From assembly GCF_002896855.1 (NCBI RefSeq), contig NZ_CP021850.1, positions 4,179,665 to 4,243,664 on the forward strand: 64,000 bases of DNA. The letters run 5' to 3'. The position numbers and the translations under genes are program-made. Below, piece after piece: positions 9,416 through 17,785 of the stretch; the stretch's first letter is position 1; each line of letters begins with the position of its first letter. Origin of the DNA: Clostridium thermosuccinogenes. Its GTDB lineage: Bacteria > Bacillota > Clostridia > Acetivibrionales > DSM-5807. Below the pieces are notes generated by a model. The model saw only the letters and a program-made list of their open reading frames with translations, was not told where the DNA came from and made no database searches.

Positions 9416-9949
9416 TTATTTAGTGCTGTTCCTGTACTTTATAACCCGGGCGGGATTTCCGCCTACTATCGCATACTCCGGCACATCTTTCGTCACGATG
9501 GCCCCGGCACCTACAATAGCGCCTTTATGGATCGTAACTCCGGGTAGTATGATAGCCCTTGCTGCAATCCAGACGTCATCCTCGATCACAACAGGTTCTT
9601 TGGGAGCGGTCTGCAGATTCATCGGTATATCCAGCCTGCTGTATTCATGGTTTTGGGTGAATATCATCACATCCGGCCCCATCATCACATTGTCCCCAAT
9701 CTTTAGGGGACCGTTTACCCGGCAGTTAAGCCCCAGTCCCGAATTGTCACCTATTTCTATATCCCTCCCGGAGCCAAAATAAGCTCCATGCTCTATAGTA
9801 ACATTTCTTCCGGTCTTTTTGAAAATACCCCGGCAAAGGATCTCTCTTATCTTTTTTGAGCCGAGATTGTACGGCATGTCCGTTGCCGGAAGATGTCTCG
9901 CAAACAAATAATACAGTGCCATGCATAAATAATACCTCAACTTGCCCAT
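9416..9949 (-). CDS. Hexapeptide-repeat O-acyltransferase
   Basis: A 177-residue left-handed beta-helix acyltransferase of the maltose/galactoside/colanic-acid acetyltransferase group. Hexapeptide repeats run from about residue 60 to 165 ([63 protein letters not shown]). FTQNHEYS carries the family's catalytic His. It probably acetylates a sugar of the polymer using acetyl-CoA. The start at ATG 9949 has GAGG 6 nt upstream, which beats the TTG at 9955. The leader immediately upstream is a run of 11-bp A-rich repeats. Confidence 0.87.
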   Translation of the reverse strand: MGKLRYYLCMALYYLFARHLPATDMPYNLGSKKIREILCRGIFKKTGRNVTIEHGAYFGSGRDIEIGDNSGLGLNCRVNGPLKIGDNVMMGPDVMIFTQNHEYSRLDIPMNLQTAPKEPVVIEDDVWIAARAIILPGVTIHKGAIVGAGAIVTKDVPEYAIVGGNPARVIKYRNSTK

Positions 9950-9959
9950 ACACAACCTC

Positions 9960-10003
9960 TTTTTAATTTCTTTTTAATTTCTTTTTAATTTCTTTTTAAT
10001 TTT
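9960..10003. repeat. 11-bp A/T tandem repeat abutting a ribosome site
   Basis: Four head-to-tail units of TTTTTAATTTC (the last ends TTTT). They sit immediately upstream, in transcript sense, of the GAGG of the acyltransferase gene. In the mRNA this is a repeated GAAATTAAAAA tract. Unit gain or loss could alter spacing in the leader. Confidence 0.85.
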
Positions 10004-10069
10004 TTCTTAATCTCTTTTTAATCCTTTGATTCCTAACCCCTCAGTTTCTTATTTTAGCCATCATCCATC

Positions 10070-10388
10070 CTGCCACCAGGCTGTCAATACCTCCTGGCAG
10101 GAGCAGGACAGCCTTTTCGTTCTCTTGGTATTCATCCTTTGATTGCATTTTCTGAATTTCATCTTTTTTAATCTCTTAATTTTTAGTCTCTTAATTTTTC
10201 ATTTCTTGACTTTCATCTCTTGTTTCATTCCTTGTTCATTGATTGCTTCACCCTTTGGTTTTCATATCTTGCTCTTACATCTTGCTTTATATCTTGTTTC
10301 ATGCCTTGTTTCATTTCCTGATTTTTATCCCTTGTTTTCATTCCATATTTTCATCTCATTTCATATCCCATTTTTCATCTTCTGGTCA
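10070..10388. repeat. Degenerate polypyrimidine simple-repeat tract
   Basis: The rest of the gap between DUF2304 and the acyltransferase. From about 10140 to 10385 the plus strand is built of degenerate 10-12-nt words such as CTTGTTTCATTC, CATCTTGCTTTAT and TTTCATCTCATT, almost without GAAG-type sequence. The minus strand is purine-rich and has no long frame. Frames on the plus strand are by-products of the T/C bias. At 10076-10113 a small CCTGCCACCAGGCTG/CTGGCAGGAGCAGGACAGCC inverted repeat may form a hairpin. Confidence 0.7.
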
Positions 10389-10748
10389 TCATCTCTTAAT
10401 GGTATTTTCCAGTTCTTCCACCTTAAGCTTTAACAGCGCTATTTCCTGGGTGAGGGTTTTTATCTTCCACACACTCGAGGAAAAAGAAATTGTAAGGGTG
10501 AATATGATGAGTATCAGAAAAAATATTCCAAATAAAAACAATGTATTTACCGGCTCTTTTATATACAGCATCTTGGAAACAATCCTGATTATATCCGGGA
10601 AAACGGAAAGCAATATAAAACTGACGCTGGCAAAGATCCATGTAAGGGCATACCTCAGTTCAAACTTCCTCGCTCTGATCATGCTTATAATAAAAACGAA
10701 AAAAGCAAGGGAAAAGGTAAAGAGTATAATTTGCAAACCTTTGTTCAT
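10389..10748 (-). CDS. DUF2304 membrane protein
   Basis: A 119-residue protein with three membrane helices (about 5-25, 35-52, 68-90) and a C-terminal coiled coil (LTQEIALLKLKVEELENTIKR). The RKFELRYALTWI segment is characteristic of DUF2304, a family almost always next to a dolichol-phosphate-mannose-like GT2, as here, where the GT2 stop is 3 bp before its start. It likely anchors or assists the GT2 at the membrane; this is inferred from that pairing. Confidence 0.8.
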   Translation of the reverse strand: MNKGLQIILFTFSLAFFVFIISMIRARKFELRYALTWIFASVSFILLSVFPDIIRIVSKMLYIKEPVNTLFLFGIFFLILIIFTLTISFSSSVWKIKTLTQEIALLKLKVEELENTIKR

Positions 10749-10751
10749 ATG

Positions 10752-11453
10752 TCAGCTTCCTCCATTTCCTGACGACATCGACGCAATGACAACAGCCAGG
10801 CCGACTTTTATCATATAATAAACAGACCTCAGCCAGTTTATTGATGATATCCCCCCTACCCGCTCATTCATTCTAACGGGCACCTCCATCACCTTAAGGC
10901 GGCTTCTCAGTGCGTAAACCACGGTTTCAGGCTCCGGATAATCCATGGGATAATTCCGGGCAAACAACTGTATTGCCGCGCGGTCACATGCTCTGAATCC
11001 CGAAGTAGGATCTGTAACAGTCTTGCCGGTTACAAACCGTATCAAACCGGAAAAATACCTTATTCCCAACCTCCGCAAATATGTGGACTGAAAACCCTTC
11101 TTTTCAATAAACCTGGATCCTATGCACAAATTTGCACCTTTTTTTATTCCGTCAACCAGCGCATCGATATACGCCGGTTCATGCTGACCGTCCCCGTCAA
11201 CCTGTATGGCTATATCATAGCCGTTATCGCGGGCATACTTGTAACCGGATTGAACGGCCCCCCCAATACCCAGGTTCACCGGCAGATCTATAGTTTTAAC
11301 GCCATTAGTCCTGCATACCTCCAATGTCCGGTCGGTAGAGCAATCATTAACAACCACAATGTCATAATCCTTGCCTTCTGCTTTAAGCTTCGACAGCAGT
11401 CCGGGCAGATTTTTTTCTTCGTTGTAAGCAGGAATAATCACAAGGATCTTCAT
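10752..11453 (-). CDS. GT2 polyprenyl-phosphate glycosyltransferase
   Basis: A 233-residue GT-A enzyme of the dolichyl-phosphate mannose synthase type that would charge undecaprenyl phosphate with a sugar from a nucleotide donor. Visible motifs are IIPAYNEEKNLPGLL at the N-terminus, VVNDCSTDRT, and the QVDGDGQHEP metal-binding DxD region at about residue 87. It has no C-terminal membrane domain of its own, fitting partnership with DUF2304. MKILV at 11453 has GGGAG 6 nt upstream and is preferred over longer starts at 11459 and 11480. First gene of the minus-strand polysaccharide block. Confidence 0.88.
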   Translation of the reverse strand: MKILVIIPAYNEEKNLPGLLSKLKAEGKDYDIVVVNDCSTDRTLEVCRTNGVKTIDLPVNLGIGGAVQSGYKYARDNGYDIAIQVDGDGQHEPAYIDALVDGIKKGANLCIGSRFIEKKGFQSTYLRRLGIRYFSGLIRFVTGKTVTDPTSGFRACDRAAIQLFARNYPMDYPEPETVVYALRSRLKVMEVPVRMNERVGGISSINWLRSVYYMIKVGLAVVIASMSSGNGGS

Positions 11454-11542
11454 TTCCATCTCCCATATACTCAAAATCAAGCTTGTCCGGTATGTGTAAT
11501 ATTATACCACACACCTTACAAAAAAAGAACAAATGAGAATCT

Positions 11543-11563
11543 TTTTGCCACCAAGTGGCAAAA
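11543..11563. promoter_or_regulatory. Palindrome between GT2 and mocR, likely operator
   Basis: A perfect 9-bp inverted repeat, TTTTGCCAC-CAA-GTGGCAAAA, midway in the divergent GT2/mocR intergenic region. It is followed by two TTATAC words 19 bp apart (11564 and 11579) resembling -10 or MocR half-sites. Autoregulation by the MocR protein is plausible. Confidence 0.5.
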
Positions 11564-11675
11564 TTATACCAATGCTGTTATACTAGATAATGACAGAGAT
11601 AGGATATCCCATACCCTATAGTATAATACCGGATGATTTTTCGCAAAATTACGCATAGAAGAACAGGGTGATAGC

Positions 11676-13178
11676 ATGCTTGAATTGTTTAGCTCCATAA
11701 CTATTGACAAAGACTCGGAAACTCCACTGTACATACAGCTATATGAAAATATAAAGAAAATGATCGAAGGTAATATACTAGCTCCCGATATGAAGCTCCC
11801 ATCGGTCAGGCAGCTCGCTTCCAGCCTTCACGTAAACCAGATCACCGTGGTATCTGCTCTCAAGCTTCTGCAAAAGGACGGTTTCATATATACCCGTCCG
11901 GGAAGCGGCACCTATGTCGAAGACTTGATGTCTCTGCCGGAAGATAAAAACAGAGACGGGAGCAGCATAGTAGCAGACGAGCTGTACCTGCAGGATGATT
12001 TACCGATGATTGCCGATGGACAGATAAATGTCAGCAGCAAAACGATAAACTTCGCAAGCGCCACCCCTACACCGGACCTATTCCCGGTGGAAGATTTCAA
12101 AGCAGCGCTTAATGAGGTGTTGGACAGGGATAAAGGAACTGCTTTTGCTTATCAGGACAGCCACGGTTATTACCCGCTGAGGGAATGCGTGGCAGGCATG
12201 ATGCAAAAAGCCGGCATAAATTGCACCCCCGGCAATGTTCAGATCATATCCGGAGCCCAGCAGGGAATCGATATCATATCAAAAGCTTTCCTCCGGCAAG
12301 GGGACAGTGTAGTAACTGAGAGCCCTACTTATACGGGAGCCATTGCTGTATTTAGAACAAGAGGAGCTCAGATAGTCGATGTAGAACTGGATGAAGACGG
12401 ACCAAACATGGAACTCCTGGAATACAGCTTGAAAAAATTCAAACCAAAGCTTATATATGCGATCCCATCCTTTCACAATCCTACAGGATACACCTACTCC
12501 GAAAGCAAGAGGAAAGAGATGCTGAATCTGGCCGAAAAGTACGACTGTTATATCATTGAAGATGATTATGTAAGCGATTTGGATTTTGAAGGAAAGAACT
12601 TGCTGCCTTTAAAAGCCCGGGATAAAAACAACAGGGTTATATTCATAAAGAGTTTTTCCAAGATTTTCATGCCTGGACTCCGCCTGGGTTTTATGATAGT
12701 CCCTCAGGACATGCGCAGCAACATCCTGGAAGCAAAGCATACGACTGACATTTCAACATCAGGGCTCATTCAGCGCGCCTTTGATACTTATATAAGAAAA
12801 GGCTACTGGGACAAGCATTTTAAATTCATGTTCGATATATATGAGGAGAGGTATTTTAAGACAATAAAAGTGCTCGACGAATGCCTTCCTGACGGAGTGC
12901 ATTACACCAAGCCCGGCGGTGGGCTTAATATATGGCTCAATATGCCATATGGCTTCTCTGTAAACAGCCTTTTCAAGCAGTCTGCCGCCAACGATATAGC
13001 TTTTGCGCCGGGTAGCATATTTTACAGCAGCAATTCTTCAAAAAGAATGAACAGTCTGAGATTGAGCTTCGCATCGGTATATACGGACCAGATTGAACCT
13101 GGAATCAACAGCCTTTGCAGAATGATCCGGACGCAGCAGGAAAAAAATATATCTCTCAGGAATATGCCGATACTATAA
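11676..13178 (+). CDS. MocR-type GntR/aminotransferase regulator
   Basis: A 500-residue fusion. It has an N-terminal GntR winged helix (residues ~10-80: PLYIQLYENIKKMI, KLPSVRQLASSLHVNQITVVSALKLL) and a fold-type-I aminotransferase domain (~115-480). The PLP lysine is in IKSFSKIFMPGLRLG, and YAIPSFHNPTG and IEDDY are the usual cofactor motifs. MocR proteins sense PLP or amino-compound ligands and control vitamin B6, GABA, taurine or transport genes. No obvious target gene adjoins; GT2 upstream is divergent. The start ATG at 11676 follows CAGGGTGATAGC, a moderate site. Confidence 0.9.
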   Translation: MLELFSSITIDKDSETPLYIQLYENIKKMIEGNILAPDMKLPSVRQLASSLHVNQITVVSALKLLQKDGFIYTRPGSGTYVEDLMSLPEDKNRDGSSIVADELYLQDDLPMIADGQINVSSKTINFASATPTPDLFPVEDFKAALNEVLDRDKGTAFAYQDSHGYYPLRECVAGMMQKAGINCTPGNVQIISGAQQGIDIISKAFLRQGDSVVTESPTYTGAIAVFRTRGAQIVDVELDEDGPNMELLEYSLKKFKPKLIYAIPSFHNPTGYTYSESKRKEMLNLAEKYDCYIIEDDYVSDLDFEGKNLLPLKARDKNNRVIFIKSFSKIFMPGLRLGFMIVPQDMRSNILEAKHTTDISTSGLIQRAFDTYIRKGYWDKHFKFMFDIYEERYFKTIKVLDECLPDGVHYTKPGGGLNIWLNMPYGFSVNSLFKQSAANDIAFAPGSIFYSSNSSKRMNSLRLSFASVYTDQIEPGINSLCRMIRTQQEKNISLRNMPIL

Positions 13179-13322
13179 GCAGGTTGTCAGCTAATAGCCG
13201 CCGGCCTTTGGCTGTTTAGCACCGTACATCAGACATCGATATTAGATTACCACTATAGGGCTTCTGGCAGCCTTTTGCCATGCCCGGTTTGGACATGCAA
13301 TGCGATATGCAGCGTTATGCGC

Positions 13323-13535
13323 CTAGCATACCAGTTTGCTGCCGCGTTTATCCGAAATCGACTTGTAGTACAGGTACAGCAAATAGTCCAGCTCTTTCTT
13401 AGCCTTTGTGACTTCATCCCTGTTTACTTTATTCTCTTTGCTGATGGAGTTTATTAATGCATTTTTTTCGTTTATAGCATTTTTAAGGTCCTTGATGTCC
13501 TTAAAGATTCCTATATTTTTCAGCCCGGCAACCAT
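13323..13535 (-). CDS. Spo0E-like small regulator (tentative)
   Basis: A 70-residue helical protein, two predicted amphipathic helices with a turn (SKENKVNRDEV). The pattern IxEKNALINSI...DEVTKAKKELDYLLYLYYK fits Spo0E-family aspartyl-phosphate phosphatases, which dephosphorylate Spo0A~P, except that the signature SQELD reads KKELD. The Ser/Gln to Lys change weakens the call. ATG 13535 has GGAGGG 9 nt upstream. It lies just outside the left end of the integrative element. An unrelated short coiled-coil protein is the alternative. Confidence 0.5.
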   Translation of the reverse strand: MVAGLKNIGIFKDIKDLKNAINEKNALINSISKENKVNRDEVTKAKKELDYLLYLYYKSISDKRGSKLVC

Positions 13536-13640
13536 TTGTAGCCCTCCTTTCCTCTTTACACTTAATATATACCCAATTTTATGCGCATGCCATTAACATG
13601 TTCTTAAAAAATTGTTAAATTTTTGTTACAGTTTGGTAAT

Positions 13641-13661
13641 AAAAAAAACGAGCTGTTAAAG
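13641..13661. other. attL: left arm of split host terminator plus core
   Basis: A8-CGAGCT (13641-13654), GT, then TAAAG (13657-13661). The A8-CGAGCT arm is the exact reverse complement of AGCTCG-T8 at 26145-26158. Joined across TAAAG the two give CGAGCTGTTAAAGCTCG flanked by A8 and T9. Confidence 0.8.
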
Positions 13662-13680
13662 AAGCGTTCACTTAGGGATT
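13659..13680 (+). repeat. Left inverted repeat of the element
   Basis: Read inward, 13659-13680 matches the reverse complement of 26122-26143 at 16 of 22 positions without gaps. The distal 8 bp, TAGGGATT, are identical. It would form one half of a ~44-bp imperfect palindromic attP in the circular form. Confidence 0.75.
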
Positions 13681-13715
13681 GAAGAAAAACTTAAATGAAC
13701 AGCTTCAAGCGGGGC

Positions 13716-13768
13716 AAAAAAGACCAGTCACAATCAGGCATGAATGCTTGAAGCGGCTGGTCTTTTTG
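13716..13768 (-). terminator. Terminator after DUF3883 gene
   Basis: AAAAAGACCAG (13717-13727) pairs with CTGGTCTTTTT (13757-13767), giving U-rich ends in both directions. An interleaved GCTTCAAGC/GCTTGAAGC pair (13702-13710, 13746-13754) could form an alternative fold. It ends the minus-strand restriction operon. Confidence 0.65.
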
Positions 13769-13806
13769 TATTTATTGGTAATACAAAATATGGACATTTT
13801 ATGGAA

Positions 13807-14775
13807 TTAAGTATAGCACCTTGCGGATATAATCTGGTCAATTGAAAGTATATGACCATCTTCGCTTATCCATTCATTCCTTTCAGAGGAATATGAAAAA
13901 ACATAAAGTACAGGATTTTCTAGGCACTTTGTAACAACACATAATCTGTAAGAGTCCTTATTGTTGTTCATTTTTGAAAATTCATTTGGAGTTAACTCAA
14001 CAGAAACCTCTTGACCTGCTAGTCCCTTTACTTCAATTTTTAATTTAATTTTCTTATAAACTGCTTCCAAATCCCATCCTAAGTTTTCGCTTTCTACAGA
14101 AGTCACGGTAAAACCCCTTTCTGAGTACTCTCTGGTAACTTCTCTAATAGCGATATTCTCTATTTTCTTTCTTAGTTCTGCATCGGTTTGGCGGAAGATA
14201 GGAAGGCGACGCCTAATACTTTTCTTTTTTTCATATCTTTCTATATGTCTTAGAACTTCTTTCTTAAAATCCACCATTTCAGGGCTATCAGCATACCAAA
14301 CATTTGATTGACCCATTCCGCCTTTTACTCTTCTTGGTATTATCGGGAATGAGAACCTTTCATCTATACTCAGTAAAGTAGCATTGTCAGCATTAGCAAC
14401 AGCATAATATCCGATATATTCATTTCTAAATTTTCTTTCTGAAAGATTAGTGTTTTGATAATCTTTAAAAAACCTGGCATTCTTATACCATCCAACTATA
14501 TACGTTCCGCCATTCTTGTGGGTTGCAGTGAAAATGACTAAAACATCATCTATGAATTCATCATCTTCACTCGCTCCTAATCTTTGAAGGTTGTTATACC
14601 CGCTTGGCTGAGCATAACCATATACCTTACCGCTAATTTTTTTGAAATTGAATATTTCGTGTCCATAACCATATTCTTCAACATAGGAGCCACCGCCATG
14701 TATTTCTTTATCATTTCCCAATAAACCTTCATATCTTTCCATCCAAGCAGTGTTTAAGAATATCATAGCTTTCAT
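13807..14775 (-). CDS. DUF3883 protein of the restriction operon
   Basis: A 322-residue protein, last in the XRE-mod-res operon, 35 bp after res. The C-terminal ~100 residues are DUF3883 (NO VEIN C-terminal type), a predicted PD-(D/E)XK-like fold; here EKKGFTVTSVES-type residues are followed by GWDLEAVYKKIKLKIEVKGLAG, where D and E-x-K could form a nuclease site. The N-terminal half (NTAWMERYEGL, GGGSYVEEYGYGHEIFNF) is shared by proteins of defence islands, but I assign it no activity. It may be an accessory nuclease or a specificity/recognition component. ATG 14775 has AAAGGAGGT upstream. Confidence 0.75.
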   Translation of the reverse strand: MKAMIFLNTAWMERYEGLLGNDKEIHGGGSYVEEYGYGHEIFNFKKISGKVYGYAQPSGYNNLQRLGASEDDEFIDDVLVIFTATHKNGGTYIVGWYKNARFFKDYQNTNLSERKFRNEYIGYYAVANADNATLLSIDERFSFPIIPRRVKGGMGQSNVWYADSPEMVDFKKEVLRHIERYEKKKSIRRRLPIFRQTDAELRKKIENIAIREVTREYSERGFTVTSVESENLGWDLEAVYKKIKLKIEVKGLAGQEVSVELTPNEFSKMNNNKDSYRLCVVTKCLENPVLYVFSYSSERNEWISEDGHILSIDQIISARCYT

Positions 14776-14810
14776 CGATTTACCTCCTTTCAGCTAGAAA
14801 TTCACACAAA

Positions 14811-17771
14811 TCACTCTGCCAATACTTCTTTAATAATCTGAGCCATCTGCTTGTTGTTTAACTGATCACGGAAATAAACAGTGTATCCATCTTTCGAGAG
14901 CATATCAAAGAAAACACGAGCACAATCAATTTTTGCTTTTTCTGTACCACGTAAGTCGGATTTATTTTCTACGTCTTTTGTTTCGACTACAATGTTAAGC
15001 TCTTTCTCACCAGAAGCCCTCCTTACAACATACATGAAGTCTGGACTGTACATTCCACCGGTAATAGTTGGTATGGCAATGCTGCTACGTGGAATTTTTC
15101 CATATACAATGACTTCTTCGATGTCCGACATAATATTTTTTTGTTCCAACGGTGAGTCATAAGCGAAAGCATCATATAAATACTTCTCACTTGGAGTTCC
15201 CGGAACTATCTTTGTGCCAATACGTCCCTGCGCAATATCTTCACGTGGAGAACCGTCTGAATAGGTGAGTGCTGTTGCACCAACAGGCGTATTGCTTTTT
15301 GCATAATGGAATCGACCTTGCAAATTATTGCTTCTCCAGTCATGAAATTGTTGGATAAACATGCTGACAGAATTTTCATTAATACGTTCTGGATTTATAG
15401 TTCCATTCCTCTTAACATACTCACACAATGCCTCATGCAATACTTTAATTGGAATGTTTGTAGCATTTGTGATCCTCTTAAGAAATTCATTGTAGGGAAT
15501 AGGTTTGGATACTATATATTGGGCGCCTGTATCTGAAACAATCATCATCTGTGAGCCATCGCTCTTAACCATATCTCTGGAGCTAGTCATGACAACGTCT
15601 GTAAAAACACCGGGTTTTTCCAGCAAAGATAAAACAACTTTAGCCATATCAGCATCCAGATCATCATCATAGAAAAGTAGGTATCGTTGATTGATTGCTT
15701 CCCATAATTCGCGTATTTCACTGTAAACAGCTTTGCGGATTTTTACAGGTCTTGGTTTTGCTACATTTCGGTCTTTTACCTTACCTGAAGACAATCCTGT
15801 AGCAAAGTCCGGGTATTCTGCAAAGAAAGCGTCCCTTGTATCGGGTTTTATATTTAATCGCCTGTCTATGTAATGTTTATCATATAGTGCATCAAAAAGC
15901 TCATCAGAAGTCATGCCAAGCTTCTTGGCCACTTGTTCCAATCTTTCTTCGCTAATAGAAGAAGCTTGTGGAATTTCTCCGTTTATTTGGTCTATTAATC
16001 GATTAGCAAAGTCTGCCTCTGTGAAGTCAACAATATAATTCAGCTGGAATTCTTCATTGGAGATTCTATTACCATTCTCATCTACAGGTAGACGTAAACC
16101 TCGTCCAACCTCTTGCAGTTTACTATTTTCACTTCCGCTAGAACGAAGTTTAGCTATCGTAAATACATTAGGGTTATCCCAGCCCTCTTTAAGTGTCCAT
16201 TTTGAAAATAGAAAACGTAAAGTGTTATAGCTACCGTCTTTATTCTTGAAAGAGAGAAGATGTTTTTTTCCATGAAGGATGGTTTCTACTTCTTTTGCTA
16301 TATCTTCATCCGAATCGCTATTGTCCTGTGAAAAATAGCCTGCATGGCAAGAAGAAATATCTGCAAGACTTGCTTCCAGATATGCCCGATATTCTGTATC
16401 ATGCTCACTGAGGGTAGATAGCACCGATTCTATCCGTTCCTTAAGCAATCTCTCAAAAGCTTGTAATAGATAAGGGGTTTTACCTTCCTCGTTTGGTCGA
16501 TATGATGATATATCATCGATAAAAAATAATGCCAATGTCTTGATCTTGAAATTGCGACCACAGAAGTTTGTTTTTTCTGTTTCAAAATGACGCTCAAGGG
16601 CAAGACGCATCATCTGCTCTTGATAAGAGGTCATATAGATATCCACATCCAATTCCTCTCCAGTTGACTTTTGAATACCATTAGAAAACTCAACTGTTGA
16701 TTTGCCAATAGCATGAACCGTAATTCCCTCAAAAGCTTCATTAATGATAGATAGTGAATCTCCAGTTTTAAGAGTAAATGTTTTAGTCGATTCATCACGC
16801 TTTTTATACTGAAAGGTAACAGAATCCTTGCTTGTGATGGAAGTGATTTTCACCTTTTCTTCACGCTTGGATACCGGTTCAAAATGCTCCTTCGTTACTC
16901 CCTTTATCAAATTTTGATTAAAAGATTCACAGGCATTTAAATCATAGAGCAGGTTTTGGTAGTCTTTTACGGTTATTTTGTTTTTTCCACGTCCACTTGT
17001 AGTTTCAGGGAAGGTAGCACCAAAGCGTATAATACACTGTGGTTTTATTTCATCAACGATAACATTAAATGCCTTCTGGTCACGAGAAAATCTGTGTGGC
17101 TCATCAATAATAACAACAGGGTTTGTTGCACGAATAGCATCAAGTGGTCTATAAAAACCTTCTACTCCATAATCATAGTCGTCACGGCTAAGCATACCAT
17201 TTGATCGGACAACAAGTAGTTGCATATTAACTAATAATACATAAATCTTCTTCGTGTTCTGGCAAGAACCTTTTACAAAGTCGCTCACAACACTCGGGAA
17301 ATAGGAGCGTCCCTTTTTCTTGTTTTTTGGCGCTTCTAGTACTCCAACTTCAATCTCTGTACCATAGCCACAAACATCGGAAAAATGTCGCTTTACATAT
17401 TCATCACGCAAAAACTGCGCAGTTCCTGCTTTAATCGCAAGTGAAGGTACAGCGATGACAAACTTATTAAGTCCGTAACGTTTATGAAGCTCATATATAG
17501 TATGAGTATAAACGTAAGTCTTTCCTGTACCAGTTTCCATTTTAATATCAATATTCAAGCAATCACCAATAGGCATACTGCTTCGATATTCTGCAGGTAT
17601 ATTTTTTTGAATTTCTCTAATATTTGCAGCTAGTTTAGGGTCAGAAAGAGAAATACTTGGATTTTCATAAAATTGTACAGGAGAAGCTATCTGTACCCCA
17701 TTCAAAGCAGCACTTATTGCATCTACAGCTTTTTGTTGGTGTGGTAATCCTCGTTGTAGGATAAGTTCCAT
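14811..17771 (-). CDS. res: Type III restriction enzyme Res subunit
   Basis: A 986-residue ATP-dependent translocase/endonuclease that cuts unmodified DNA in complex with Mod. The SF2 helicase core opens with Walker A ETGTGKT (79-85) and DEAD-box motif II as DEPH (VIIDEPHRF). Motif VI-like QEVGRGLRLPVDENG follows. The C-terminal nuclease has the PD-ExK layout (SPDFMYVV ... NIVVETKDV). GGAGGG lies 6 nt before ATG 17771, which is preferred to the longer frame at 17789. The Mod gene ends 14 bp upstream. No frameshift is visible, so it looks intact. Confidence 0.93.
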   Translation of the reverse strand: MELILQRGLPHQQKAVDAISAALNGVQIASPVQFYENPSISLSDPKLAANIREIQKNIPAEYRSSMPIGDCLNIDIKMETGTGKTYVYTHTIYELHKRYGLNKFVIAVPSLAIKAGTAQFLRDEYVKRHFSDVCGYGTEIEVGVLEAPKNKKKGRSYFPSVVSDFVKGSCQNTKKIYVLLVNMQLLVVRSNGMLSRDDYDYGVEGFYRPLDAIRATNPVVIIDEPHRFSRDQKAFNVIVDEIKPQCIIRFGATFPETTSGRGKNKITVKDYQNLLYDLNACESFNQNLIKGVTKEHFEPVSKREEKVKITSITSKDSVTFQYKKRDESTKTFTLKTGDSLSIINEAFEGITVHAIGKSTVEFSNGIQKSTGEELDVDIYMTSYQEQMMRLALERHFETEKTNFCGRNFKIKTLALFFIDDISSYRPNEEGKTPYLLQAFERLLKERIESVLSTLSEHDTEYRAYLEASLADISSCHAGYFSQDNSDSDEDIAKEVETILHGKKHLLSFKNKDGSYNTLRFLFSKWTLKEGWDNPNVFTIAKLRSSGSENSKLQEVGRGLRLPVDENGNRISNEEFQLNYIVDFTEADFANRLIDQINGEIPQASSISEERLEQVAKKLGMTSDELFDALYDKHYIDRRLNIKPDTRDAFFAEYPDFATGLSSGKVKDRNVAKPRPVKIRKAVYSEIRELWEAINQRYLLFYDDDLDADMAKVVLSLLEKPGVFTDVVMTSSRDMVKSDGSQMMIVSDTGAQYIVSKPIPYNEFLKRITNATNIPIKVLHEALCEYVKRNGTINPERINENSVSMFIQQFHDWRSNNLQGRFHYAKSNTPVGATALTYSDGSPREDIAQGRIGTKIVPGTPSEKYLYDAFAYDSPLEQKNIMSDIEEVIVYGKIPRSSIAIPTITGGMYSPDFMYVVRRASGEKELNIVVETKDVENKSDLRGTEKAKIDCARVFFDMLSKDGYTVYFRDQLNNKQMAQIIKEVLAE

Positions 17772-17785
17772 AACATACCCTCCAA

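Noticed and set aside
10143-10818. Plus-strand frames of 96 and 191 codons
   Set aside because: Produced by the polypyrimidine tract and by the antisense of DUF2304; composition is Phe/Leu/His/Ile only.
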